Of a stretch of 64,000 nucleotides of DNA, positions 32,244 through 42,179 are shown piece after piece; position 1 is the stretch's first letter; each line of letters opens with the position of its first letter. Source of the DNA: Ephydatia muelleri (taxonomy: Eukaryota; Porifera; Demospongiae; Spongillida; Spongillidae); the NCBI GenBank assembly GCA_013339895.1, contig JABACO010000009.1, forward strand, positions 8,419,138 to 8,483,137. Reading direction: 5' to 3'. The notes beneath the pieces were generated by a model that was not told where the DNA came from, made no database searches, and worked only from the letters and a program-made list of their open reading frames with translations. Made by a program: the position numbers and the translations under genes.

Positions 32244-35050
32244 ATAGTTGTCTTCATTTGCTTAAACTGAGGCATTAATCAGTGGAAACATATACCACGG
32301 CATCCACAATTACCATGTTTAAATAATGCTAACTAGTAACCATACGTGATGTTAAATGTGTACGGAAGCGATAATAGTATTACAGTAGTCCCGTACCCAG
32401 ACCGAAATGTATGCATTGCTGCAAAGAAACTCATGTTGAAATGTGACAACTGATAATTATGTTATATTAGGACAGTAGGATATACGTTGCTGAGTAGCAG
32501 TGCATGGAAGCGAGCGTACGGCCCGATCTGTTCACCATTTAAACCACAATAAACTCGAGGTATTACTGTGTGAAAGAGTGTTCACTGTAGAAGCACATAT
32601 TTGGGAGGGCACATATTTTGCATTCAAAATATCAATTGAGCTTTAAAAATCAAATCATTTTCAATGTTGAAGTTGAGCAAGCACTTCAACTAGTGCATCA
32701 TAAGTAGTGTATTTATGTCCATGCAACTTCATTCCTAAGTTCTACTGATATGGATGTGACATATGTGGCAAATTGAAGAAGGATGGGCTTATTTATCTTA
32801 TCTGCTCAACTTGAGGTTTCAGTAATACATGACAGTTCTTTATGCTATGATCAAGATACTAGACAGCCTGCATAATGCCACAGTGCTGTATGTCCCACAT
32901 CTCATAATTGCATTGATCTTAAAACCCCAGTGGTCATTAGAAAGCAACTGATGCATGTAACCAGCTCAGCACAAGGTCAGGGCATGCAGTCACTCTTAGA
33001 AAAGCCTTCAAATATAAGATCGGCATATCTCTACCACACACAGGGCACACACACATGCACATGGCTTTATGTATGTACCTACAACTTTGTCTCCCTCCCC
33101 CAGCCTCTCTCCCCCCTCACACACTCTAATCGTATGCCCCAACGTATGTATGCCAGTGTGCCCCGATGTATGCCTATTGCCAGGCTTGGTCTAGACATAA
33201 TACCATGCCTTCCCATATCCGAACGCCCTTCTCCAAAGCCTTGTCAACGTGTGGGTGCGTGTGAGTATGTATGTGCATGTGTATGTGCGTATCACAAAGG
33301 GCAGATTGAAAGCTTGCGTTGGTCTGCATGTGAGTGTATGTATATACGTGTGTAAGTGTCAACGCACGCATATACAATAATGGTGGATTGAAAGTTGGGT
33401 AGCATGTCTTCTTATAGGCATACACTGATGCATAAACGCAAGCGTGCTATAGAACTGACCTTGTATATGAAAAAAGTGACTTGAGGTGTTAATTATAAAT
33501 ATCTTGCAGATATTATAAAGTGAGCTGTTATTGTTATTTGTTCAATTAACTTTAATGTATAATTTTTCGAAATGGGGCCGGGGAACGAGCGAGGGTATTA
33601 CATAAGTAGCGCCATATATGGCATTTCCGCCATTTTTAATAATAATCATTGAATCATGAGGACAAATGACCATTAAAATATAAATCCTCCAAGAACCGAC
33701 AGGTTTAATTTAAAAGGTAAAAAATATGTTTCCACCACAGTAAAATATACTGATGTTTAATGGACCAGAATCTATTGCCTCAAGTGAAAAATCCATCACG
33801 AATCAAGATTTATAGCTGGTGGAATACTGTAATTAGTCAGGAAAACTGCATTTTATGTACTTGTCTACGGAAAGCACTATTTTTCCTCCAGGAACCAAAA
33901 CTTTCAATATAAAGGTTTTTTTTTTCTTTTTAGAATCTAAAACAGAGGATGCTGAGCAATAAGATTCCATTGCCGCAAGTGAAGTATCAGCTTGGAGTAG
34001 TTAGTAATTATCAAGTATAGAATTTTGCTGTACACAATTAATGGCCCGTATTCTTGAATATTTTATAAAAAACGGATCACGGATAATTCACACAAAAATT
34101 CATATTATGTCTTACAACAGAAATCATGTGATGGAATCTCTGAAACAAAAAAAAATGTCAATCATTTCTCCATATGCTATAATCTCTACTATCGTTACAA
34201 TAGCTGTTTTAGTTCAGGTAAATTATAAAACGTAAGGAACCATTTAACTATGATTATCATTAATTTTTGCACATGTTTGACGTCTGTATTGTACTGTTGT
34301 TAAACTAATAACTACTCCTTGCAAATTAAACAAAGATCTGTTAAAGGGAATCTCTATAAGATTCAATTTATAAAATGTGCTGTTGGTATATATGCAGCTG
34401 CAGGATTTGCATTTTATAAAACATGAATCAGGCATGTCCATGCATGTCTGGATAACTTGCATGAAACATCATAAGAATAAAAAGATTTTTTTTCCAATGT
34501 CAACTCTCAAGATTAGCATGTACTACTAGTTTCAAACTTGCATGAAACAGAGTCCTAACATATACCTTGCTGGTGTGTCATCTAATGCACTTATTCCGTT
34601 CAAGATGACTGCATGCATGCATGATCATGCGTGTCTTGTAGTAGTGCCATGAGCTGCACCATACGCACCACGCAACGCCATGCAGAAACATCTTTCCTTG
34701 GGATTTGTCTTGTGCACACAGCTGAACGCGCGTACCACGTGGCACTTGAAGGGATATTCTACGGAAGGGCGGAGCATCACCCCAGATTGTGTCCCTCCAG
34801 TAATTTAGGCACCTTTCTATTCTACTTTCCCCTTAGGCCCTTATCACAGATGGGGACAGAATTCGCAAGCGGACAGTGTCCTGGGGGACAATTTCTGCGG
34901 AAGGGGGACAATATCAGCCAGCGAATTATGTCCGTGGGGAAGTCCAGAATCTGCTAGCGACCCGGTGGACAAATCTGGAAAGAACATGCATGCTTCGAAA
35001 CCGTGACGTCAGTAATACAATTATTCACTAAGGTGCCATAAGCAGCTCGG
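32095..35050. other. Intergenic with poly-G run and simple repeats
   Basis: Holds a G run (32214-32243), CA/TG-rich sequence (33040-33370), and the second copy of a 50-bp repeat at 33610-33660 (CCGCCATTTTTAATAATAAT). At 34850-34945 there are three or four imperfect GGGGACA-AATT units. No gene is recognised. Confidence 0.4.
32214..32243. repeat. Poly-G run
   Basis: About 30 consecutive G bases shortly after the NmrA-like gene. Confidence 0.95.
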
Positions 35051-35071
35051 ATAGTTCTCTGGAAGCAGATC

Positions 35072-35466
35072 TCAATGGCGGATTTAGGGGGGGGGGGGCG
35101 TGGAGGGCGCACGCCCCCCCCTAACATATGGATGACCAAAAAATTATAATATGTTAACCTTTGCCGGCATGTATTTTAAGTTCATTTGCGCGTGTAAAGT
35201 ATACCTAGGTAGTACGTAGGTAGGTACATGTAGATATTTTCTGTGTGCCAAACAAAGGTATAGGTAGGTACATGTAGATATTTTCTGTGTGCCAACAAAT
35301 GTATCGGACCTGAAGTGGACTGGCCCCCCCACTTTTCGTATCGGACCTGAAGTGGACTGTCCCCCACTTTTCGTATGGGGCCTGACCTTAAGCACCCCCC
35401 TCGTTGAAATCCTGGATACGCCACTGGCGCGCCCCCCTAACTCTAAATCCTGCGTCCGCCCCTGCA
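35072..35466. mobile_element. CAG-GGCGG MITE, second copy (inverted)
   Basis: Reads, in the opposite orientation, the same landmarks as 7164-7855: GGCGGATTTAGGGG, GTGGAGGGCGCACGCCCC, TTTGCCGGCATGTATTTTAA, ACTTTTCGTATGGGGCCTGA and CTAAATCCTGCGTCCGCCCC. It lacks the large G-run expansion, holding two plain copies of the CACTTTTCGTAT/GGACCTGAAGTGGACTG unit instead. No clear target-site duplication was seen. Confidence 0.75.
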
Positions 35467-35637
35467 CATCTAGATCACGGAGAGCATAGGCTAGGTTACC
35501 CCAGAGTGCGTCCAAATCGAAGCAAGAAATTACATACAACATGTCAGCAATATAAAAGGCGGCATGCAGACTAGGTGTACATATAGTTCTAATAGGAGAT
35601 CTATATCTATTAAACTATAGGCCTACGTGTGGATTTT

Positions 35638-36433
35638 CTACACCGAGCCTATCTCATGCAAATCCGAGTTGTCGTTGTCCTCGTCTTTTTCTGAATGTAA
35701 GAGTACTTTAGTGAATTGGCTGTCGCTTCTAAACAAAGGTATTGCTCCGGATGCATCCTTCTTCAATAGAGACAGCGATCTGAAGCTCCTAGGTACCTTC
35801 TTCCGTGCGACTTCCTTCTTCTCTTCAATGGAAATAACGTACCTTTCGATACTACTATCGAACGATCCTTCATCGATGAACTTTTCTTCAGTTGTGGCTG
35901 CCTTTTTGAGTTCTTCGCATGAGGTATCGTCCTGCGATACCGAGGGCTGGTTTCCTGGACAGCTGGTAGGTTGCGAGCTCGCAGTTTGATCACGGCGGCT
36001 TTGCATTGCGTTACCCTCCTCCCCAGGCCTCATGCTCATGGTGACAGTGTACGACTTGCTGTGGAGGCCAACCCATGACCGCCATACCTTTTTAGCATTT
36101 TTGTTTCGCACTCCATGAAAGAAGAGAAGGAGGAGCCCCTGGCAGCTAACAAAGACGCTAAATAGAAATTGAAATGAGCACGCCAGGGCGTTGATGTTGT
36201 TGCTGCTCGCCGCAAGGCCAAATCCCCATCCTAGTCCCAACACCAGGGCTAACCCAGCCGCAATTAGAACGTTGCGTAACATGTGGCCATTGCCAGCTTT
36301 GACAGTTGCTGACCTGGCCGATTGTTTGCAGAGAGAAACCATAATCATGGTGAACATGATCCAATTGAAGACGTAGATACCAAGGAAAGGGGTGATAAAG
36401 CCTAGGTAGAATGGAAGTTCACTAGCACGACAG
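35638..36433 (-). CDS. Gene B exon: adhesion-GPCR TM5-TM7 and C-tail
   Basis: After acceptor GCATGCAG the frame reads CRASELPFYLGFITPFLG (start of TM5), SLCKQSARSATVKAGNG (ICL3), then NVLIAAGLALVLGLGWGFGL. The last has the GL.W.FGL pattern of class-B2 TM6. SFQFLFSVFVSCQGLLLLFF with HGVRNKNAKKVW is TM7 and the start of helix 8. About 140 residues of hydrophilic tail follow, rich in Ser, Glu and Asp, with basic patches, ending EIGSV at the stop (35638). This is the last coding exon of a large minus-strand gene. The frame is intact throughout. Confidence 0.9.
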
Positions 36434-36533
36434 CTGCATGCAAGGGAAAGAGAGGAACACAATTGCAACATCAAACATGCAACGAAAGAACTGTGTGTGT
36501 TTTATTCAACACTTAGCATGGCAATTAACTTAC

Positions 36534-36600
36534 TATTTCGAATTATAATAGTAACGGTAGCCAGCTCCAGCTGAAATAATCACAATGCCTAGGGGAACCA
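36534..36600 (-). CDS. Gene B exon: TM4
   Basis: Acceptor GTTCCAG, donor AAATA|GTAAGT; 67 nt. It encodes VPLGIVIISAGAGYRYYYNSK, joining the preceding SW and following YCRAS in frame, which reproduces the TM4-ECL2 junction of adhesion GPCRs. Confidence 0.8.
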
Positions 36601-36662
36601 CTGGAACGTAGAGCGCAGGGTTAAGATTCCATGATTTGATGTAAATATATAATTGCACTCAC

Positions 36663-36925
36663 GCCATGACAGAAGTCCAGCTTTAAGAGTAAAATGATTG
36701 ATTTTGTTTCCCAAGACCTTCACCAACTTAATAAACAGAAAGACTGCTTCAGCTGCAGTCCACATGAAGTACACCAGCATGAAATAGTGGACCAAAGCTG
36801 CACTGATGCCACACAATGCAGGAACAGACTTTGAGTAAGCTGCCATCAAAAACACTATGTACAGGCATAGAAGTGCACATGACATATTAATGAGTACTGT
36901 GCCGTGTTCAGATTTTCGGAGAGGT
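36663..36925 (-). CDS. Gene B exon: TM2-TM3
   Basis: Acceptor CCCCCAG and donor ATGGC|GTGAGT. Reads RKSEHGTVLINMSCALLCLY (TM2), then CGISAALVHYFMLVYFMWTA (TM3 with the conserved Cys and the H-F-x-x-x-x-F-x-W pattern of class B2), and FIKLVKVLGNKINHFTLKAG (ICL2). Frame is intact. Confidence 0.9.
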
Positions 36926-37012
36926 CTGGGGGAAAAGTGAAGTATGTTACATTGAAACAAATTGATGAGGTGTGTTACTAAAGTTTATTCAAACTACAAC
37001 AGTAATGCTTAC

Positions 37013-37125
37013 TTTGAACATAAGTATGTTACAAGAAAGCAGAGCAACGAGATAATCGACAAGACAGTTCCAATCAATGTAACTATATCAGCTTCTGGAC
37101 ATGTCACACTCCCAGGGTTGAGATC
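37013..37125 (-). CDS. Gene B exon: TM1
   Basis: Acceptor GCATAG, donor TCAAA|GTAAGC; 113 nt. DLNPGSVTCPEADIVTLIG leads into TVLSIISLLCFLVTYLC, a typical adhesion-GPCR TM1. It joins FAMLL of the previous exon. Confidence 0.9.
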
Positions 37126-37209
37126 CTATGCATGGAAATGGAGGGGACGGATAGGAGGGAGTCTAACATCACCCTAAATGTTCTGGAGTGTTGGTGTTAT
37201 TGAACTCAC

Positions 37210-37386
37210 CAAGAGCATTGCAAAATTACCCTGATAAACTGTGGTCCTATCAGCTGGACTTTCTAATTTCACTTCTGTTGTGAACATATTGTTCTGTGTA
37301 CTTAATATTGTGCAGCCTTCAGTTGACCATTTTCCAGTTTGATTTGAATCATTAATCCATTGTGCAGGCTTAGCATTTTTAGCATC
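37210..37386 (-). CDS. Gene B exon: degenerate GPS motif
   Basis: 177 nt between CATGTAG and TTG|GTGAGT. Reads AKPAQWINDSNQTGKWSTEG and ends TTVYQGNFAMLL. The tryptophans and the G-W-S...GC core of a GPS are present (W......GKWSTEGC). The two late cysteines and the His-Leu-Ser/Thr cleavage triad are absent: the position before F.A.LL is Y-Q-G. By analogy with known GPS biochemistry the protein is unlikely to self-cleave. Frame is intact, so this is not a sequencing slip of one base. Confidence 0.8.
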
Positions 37387-37445
37387 CTACATGCAGGCAC
37401 AGTGCATGTGAAACACTGCCTCAAAATAGAACATTCACTTCTTAC

Positions 37446-37887
37446 CTTAACCACTTGGAAGAAGAACTGAAGTTTCTCTGCCAAATGTATGGCATTTCCA
37501 CCAACACTTATGATAATAGACCCAAGTTTGAAGCCTTCCTTCTCTTGCTCAGTAGATCGGAAAAGTACATTGTGAAGAAATGTGTAGAATGTCAATCTAT
37601 AGATTGACGTTGTGTTCTGTGCACACTCATTGGAGGGTGATGGCAGAACAAGAACAGAGGCTGTTGTGTTTTCTATTCTATTGGAACTGATAGCACTTCT
37701 GAAGATTGTGGTGTTTTGTGCTAATGCAGTATCAACTGAACCTAGGTTGACACTGAAATTCCTTCCAGTAAAACATCCATTTGATACAGGAATATCTTCC
37801 AGCTGAATAGCAAAGGTTTTCCCTGTAAACACTGTGGTTTCATTTATTATGGCATTATTGGAGTAGTAGTTCAAAATCTTTAACAGC
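37446..37887 (-). CDS. Gene B exon: GAIN domain
   Basis: Acceptor TTACCAG, donor TTAAG|GTAAGA. Contains TGKTFAIQLEDIP, a Asn-rich loop, VLVLPSPSNE, YRLTFYTFLHNVLFRS and GSIIISVGGNAIHLAEKLQFFF. These match GAIN subdomain B (RLSF..F....LF......LGS.V.S......V..L..PV...F). Several N-X-T sites fit an extracellular location. Confidence 0.8.
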
Positions 37888-38533
37888 CTGGTAAAATGAA
37901 TCAAGTATTACATCAATCGGACAAATGAATATTGCTATCAAATGATATGATACAACATAAACATCTAATAAGGGAAAACCATTTGGAATGACACAAAAGA
38001 GAGTACTTTTGGATTAGAGAAATGCCTTTATGCAAATACAGCACAATAGAGCATTACAAAAGTAGTATGAAAAGACCTTCATAAAGCACAAACATGGTGA
38101 GACAAATCAGCTTGGGTGCATTGTTCAAACTTCACTAAATTGTTTGCAACTTTTAATGTATTGCATCAAATTGCTAAGACATGCGATAAAATCCAATGAC
38201 ATGTTAAAGAATCCCCACTTACCTTAAGCAACAACAATTAGGTGTAGGAATATACATGTAATGCAATATAAATAAAGCTGGAATAATATAACTTCATTAT
38301 TGGCCTATTGATATATGCAGTAATATAGGGCAGTAGCATGTGGGTCATATATTTATGCTAAACGACCACTTTTATGACCTTGTAGGGTCTTGGATTTGAT
38401 ACGTTGCTTCATTGTTAGTAACCAATACGTTATCAATACCTCTTAGAAGCATAGCTGCAACCTGTGTTATAACCAATAGAAACAGGGAAGGTAATGTGTT
38501 AGCAAATAATTAATGATCTTTATGTGTACTAAC

Positions 38534-38774
38534 CTCAGTACTATTTACAGCAGCAGTAAGAAGGCCTTCCAGTTCCCCAATTGCACATGATAGATAGTCA
38601 GTTGCGCATGTAAAGACGACCGGTTCCCATAGTCCTCCAGTGGAATAAGTGCCTCCACAGTGACGCTGGATACACGAGTATGATGCATTAACAGTGCCTA
38701 TCTCGGACTCTGGCCAAACATATTTATTGTCACAACTCTTAGTGAGAGGGCAGCCATCTGCATGTGGACCAAAA
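38534..38774 (-). CDS. Gene B exon: HormR-like module
   Basis: Acceptor TTGTCAG, donor TGAG|GTTAGT; 241 nt. CDNKYVWPESEIGTVNASYSC followed by GLWEPVVFTC matches the hormone-receptor (HormR) pattern (WP....G......C......G.W..P....C) often found just before GAIN. It then runs into a helical stretch (GELEGLLTAAVN), the start of GAIN subdomain A. Confidence 0.7.
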
Positions 38775-38809
38775 CTGACAAAATGAGTAGCACATTTCTT
38801 TAGCCTTAC

Positions 38810-38958
38810 CAAAGCGTCCTATACTGGTGATATTGCTCTCAATGTTTCCCAGAGCTGCAAGCAGCAGAGCGTTTAATTCATTATTGAAAAGGTCATATGA
38901 AATTGAGTAGTTTCCGGCCACCAGTGTGATGATGGCGTCTAGTGATGGACCTGAATAA
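38810..38958 (-). CDS. Gene B exon: pre-HormR segment
   Basis: 149 nt, acceptor CCTGTAG, donor CTTTG|GTAAGG. Reads SGPSLDAIITLVAGNYSISY and NALLLAALGNIESNITSIG. No named domain; glycosylation sites and position fit the extracellular stalk. Confidence 0.65.
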
Positions 38959-39324
38959 CTACAGGAATAAAAATAACGTACAACAGCTGAAATAAAGCTA
39001 TGCGAGTAAAACTGTTTATTTGCAATGATAAATTTGTTACATCACAACTATGGTCACTAGAATACTGACAAATTACATGAATATGAGAGATTTGCTGTTT
39101 TCACTTTTAAGGGAGATTGCTAATTATTACAGGAGTTTTAGATAAATGAAAACCTCTGGTGATTGTAAACAACGAAACATATAACACATTAAAAATAAAC
39201 AAAAAACTTTAACTTGTTGAAAACATTGCTCTCCATTACAAATTTTATATAACACAGACAATTTATGTAAAGCAGAATGCTAATCCTGGTTGAAATGTAG
39301 ATGCTACATTCAAACTCGTTTTAC

Positions 39325-39392
39325 CTTATATTGACAAGGATAATATTGGCACTGTTATTCAGAATATATCTTCCAGTAAGGTATGCATGAAA
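39325..39392 (-). CDS. Gene B small exon
   Basis: 68 nt, acceptor TTCCCAG, donor ATAAG|GTAAAA. FHAYLTGRYILNNSANIILV is a beta-rich peptide with no family assignment. Confidence 0.6.
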
Positions 39393-39497
39393 CTGGGAAG
39401 AAAGAAAAGCAGCAAATATTTGATTTTTTTGAGAAACATTTTAGATGTTATACAAGTATATGCACTCCTAAACAGCAAATATGCAAATATATTCCAC

Positions 39498-39562
39498 CTT
39501 GGCAGTAATATCCAATGTTGCTGATGTGTTTAGCTGGATATGAACCAAATATTGATAAACAC
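39498..39562 (-). CDS. Gene B small exon
   Basis: 65 nt, acceptor TCAATAG, donor CCAAG|GTGGAA. Encodes VYQYLVHIQLNTSATLDITA, a beta-rich extracellular stretch. Confidence 0.6.
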
Positions 39563-39620
39563 CTATTGAATGGAAAAGATATAATTAATGATAACAATTC
39601 AGATGTTGCAGTTATCTAAC

Positions 39621-39934
39621 CTTTAATTGACAATCTCACTGCATCTTGAATACCTATCTCCTGATTTGCATGAATAAACAACCTCTATGAGACAGTGCCA
39701 GTCCTGGAATCACCAGGCTTGGTACGTTTGAAAATAACTACATTGTCTTTGTACCAGATGATATGGGGACTAGGGCATCCTGTCATCTCACATATTAGAG
39801 TCACTTGAGAATTCAAAGAAGCTGACACACTTCTGGCTTCACAGTGATGTTCAATGACACCCCATTTACAATCACCACAGTGATACTTGGTGCCATATTG
39901 TTTGCAGTTTCATTATATGCCTCAGCACATTTGT
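39621..39934 (-). CDS. Gene B exon: Ig-like domain (frameshifted)
   Basis: After acceptor TACTTTAG the exon reads DKCAEAYNETANN, completing the phase-1 EGF exon upstream. Then SASLNSQVTLICEMTGCPSP with HIIWYKDNVVI, an I-set Ig core (Cys, then W-Y), is found in a second frame. The distal strand and second Cys (YSRCSE) appear in a third. Two single-base shifts near 39845 and 39670 are needed, so the exon as given does not translate through. It may be an error, since all exons after it are intact. Confidence 0.6.
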
Positions 39935-40151
39935 CTAAAGTACAGACAACCAAAATGAGTACATGATCATAAGGTTGCATAATTTAATGCAATTGCCCAT
40001 GCAGTAAATATCTAGTTTTCCCCTCAGTGCTACGTTGTGAAAACATTTAGTTCTGCTGTTATCCAGATCACAAAATAAGGTTCAAAATAATTTCTTGAAA
40101 TTGCACATTTCATATACAAAAGGAAGAAAGTTTTCACAGAAGTAATGGTAC

Positions 40152-40392
40152 TTAGTACAATAGGACTCGTAAGGTCTCACATGTAGAAGCTTCTAGAGAA
40201 GTTTCAAGTGTGTAAATGGACATGCGCAGTTGGGGAATGATGAGCTACTAAGAAAGCTCCAGACGATCGATCGCCTCTCTAGACTCTCGATCGCTATCGC
40301 TCGTCTCTCTCTCGTCTCTCTATCTATCTCTCTCTCTATATCTCTCTCTCTCCGCGCTCTCGATCTCTCTCCTCTATCTCTATCTTCTACTA

Positions 40393-40432
<40 letters not shown>

Positions 40433-40581
40433 CTCTCGGCAGGTCTGCAACAACGGCGCTGGTTGCTGTTCCTTGTCAGCATGCGCACTGGTTACTCTCC
40501 TTGTATAGTTGTGTGCTTGTGATTGTTAATATTTGATATCTTCTCTGTTCCTCGCGTTACGTACACAGCTGGAGTTATCAC
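40152..40581 (+). mobile_element. 5' LTR of gypsy element
   Basis: Begins TTAGTACAATAGGACT and ends GGAGTTATCAC, matched by 45331-45608. It is about 150 bp longer than its partner because a CT/GATC-rich simple repeat (40261-40437) has grown where the 3' LTR has only CTCTCTCTC. The primer-binding site TGGCGACGAGG follows at 40584. Confidence 0.85.
40261..40437. repeat. CT-rich expansion inside the 5' LTR
   Basis: (CT)n with GATC, CTAT and CCG interruptions; absent from the 3' LTR. Confidence 0.9.
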
Positions 40582-40605
40582 ATTGGCGACGAGGGTGAAT
40601 CGAGT

Positions 40606-42177
40606 ATGGCTACTCTTTTGGGAGCAGTTGGCCCCTTCAACCATGACACCGACGACTGGGTAGTCTACTCCGAATGTCTCGAGCAGTTTTTCAAAGCTAA
40701 TGGTATCTCTAACCCAGAGAAGCAACGGGCGGTGCTTTTGAGCACATGTGGAAACGAGTCATACCTCCTTATTCGCAGCCTGGCAGCACCAGATAAGCCC
40801 CACAGACAAGTCTATCTCGGAGATACTTTAAAAGTTAACCCGTGACCATTTTTGTCCCTCTCGTTCTGTTGTAGTTTCAGCGCTACAACTTCAACTGACG
40901 TACTCAGAAAAAAGGCGAAACCGTTTCCCAGTTCTAGCTGTGCGGCCGGAACTCCGGAGATTGTCTGAATACTGTGAATTCGAAAATACCCTCAACGACA
41001 TGCTCAGAGGCCGTTTGGTGTGCGGCATTAGGGATATCAAGCTACAGCGAAGGCTTTTGGCAGAAAGGGGCCTCACTTTCGCCAAGGCCTTTGAATTAGC
41101 TCAAGCGGCCGAACTGGCAGAAAAGAACGCCATGGATATTCAGCATTCCACCACGGCCTCCGTTTGCACTGTTCAGCCTCCAGACTCTCCAGCAGGTATG
41201 GATAACGTGCATGACGCTTGTTTTCGTTGTGGCGGAAGGCACAGCAGTGGCGGATCCAGGAATTTGGCGATGGGGGGGGGGGGGGGTCCGACATGAATAA
41301 TAGATGAGGGGAGGGGCGCGCGCAATTTTTTTTTGCATGTTATTCCATAGAGAGATTGCATGGAAACGGAGGCACTCAGTTAAGTTCTTGTTCCCAGGCT
41401 TATAATTATGTGGATTTTAAATGGGTGTGTTTCATCTGTCAGTTTCGTCAGATTTAATTTGTACGTGCGCTTAGTTATTACTTCGATACTTGAGCCACTT
41501 AAAATTTGCATCATACTCAGATAACCTACTTCAAGCAATGAACAGTATTCTGTTTCGTCCCCTGTACATCAGCTGCATAAATCTTCAGCGGGCCTATATA
41601 TAGACTGCAGTTTGAAAACCACCCAGCTCTTGGCACGTATAAATGCTGGTGAAGTGAGTCATAGAAAAAAATCGCGGGAATCACATAGGCGACGCATGCA
41701 ATTTTACGCGTCACCAGAGATAGTATATCGTCTCTATGTCACTGTCGCGTGTACGAACGATGTCATTGTATGAAATAAAATCAGCCGCCTACCCTTCCCC
41801 CCCCCCCTCCCCCATGCAGGTTAAATTTCGTAATTTACCTTCCGACGCCTATATGATATACGAAGAATGCATTTAAACGACGAGGAACAATACACCGAAG
41901 CACGAAGCACCTTATGCGCACGTGACTGGGGTATAATAGTAATTATTTCATCATGGGTCCTGAGGGGGGGGGGGGGGGGTCCGGACCCCCAGGACCCCCT
42001 CGCTGGATCCGCCCTTGCACAGTGCCGCGGACTGCTGTTTCAAGTCGGTGGAATGTTATATTGCGGTAAGCTTGGTCATCTGTCTCGTGTATGTCGTAGC
42101 AAAAAGCCTGGACGCTCTGTCGGGAAGGACACCGCTCAACGGCGACCCAATTTAAGGATACCTATACGCTGTTCACG
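40606..42177 (+). pseudogene. Gypsy gag (split by a MITE)
   Basis: The ATG at 40606 starts MATLLGAVGPFNHDTDDW and contains W..Y.E.LEQFF, typical of the gypsy capsid start. After a frameshift at about 40835 it continues ALRALSE-like RRLSEYCEFENTLNDMLRGR and LVCGIRD...RRLLAERGLTF, the capsid C-terminal core. The zinc knuckle begins CFRCGG, is broken by the insertion at 41245-42017, and resumes with CGKLGHLSRVC at about 42062. A missing base just before that restores no frame. Gag would package RNA; this copy cannot make an intact protein. Confidence 0.8.
41245..42017. mobile_element. CAGTGGCGG-TIR MITE inside gag
   Basis: Starts CAGTGGCGGATCCAG and ends CTGGATCCGCCCTTG, flanked by a 5-bp duplication CACAG (41240-41244 and 42018-42022). 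Excision restores the CFRCGG...H zinc-knuckle coding order. It holds G runs at 41272-41286 and 41956-41970 and no protein. The TIR core GGCGGAT and the 5-bp duplication tie it to the element at 7164-7855. Confidence 0.85.
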
Positions 42178-42179
42178 AT

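Noticed and set aside
41073..41361. Minus-strand Pro-rich frames in the gag region
   Set aside because: They cross the MITE boundary and a G run, so they are artefacts.
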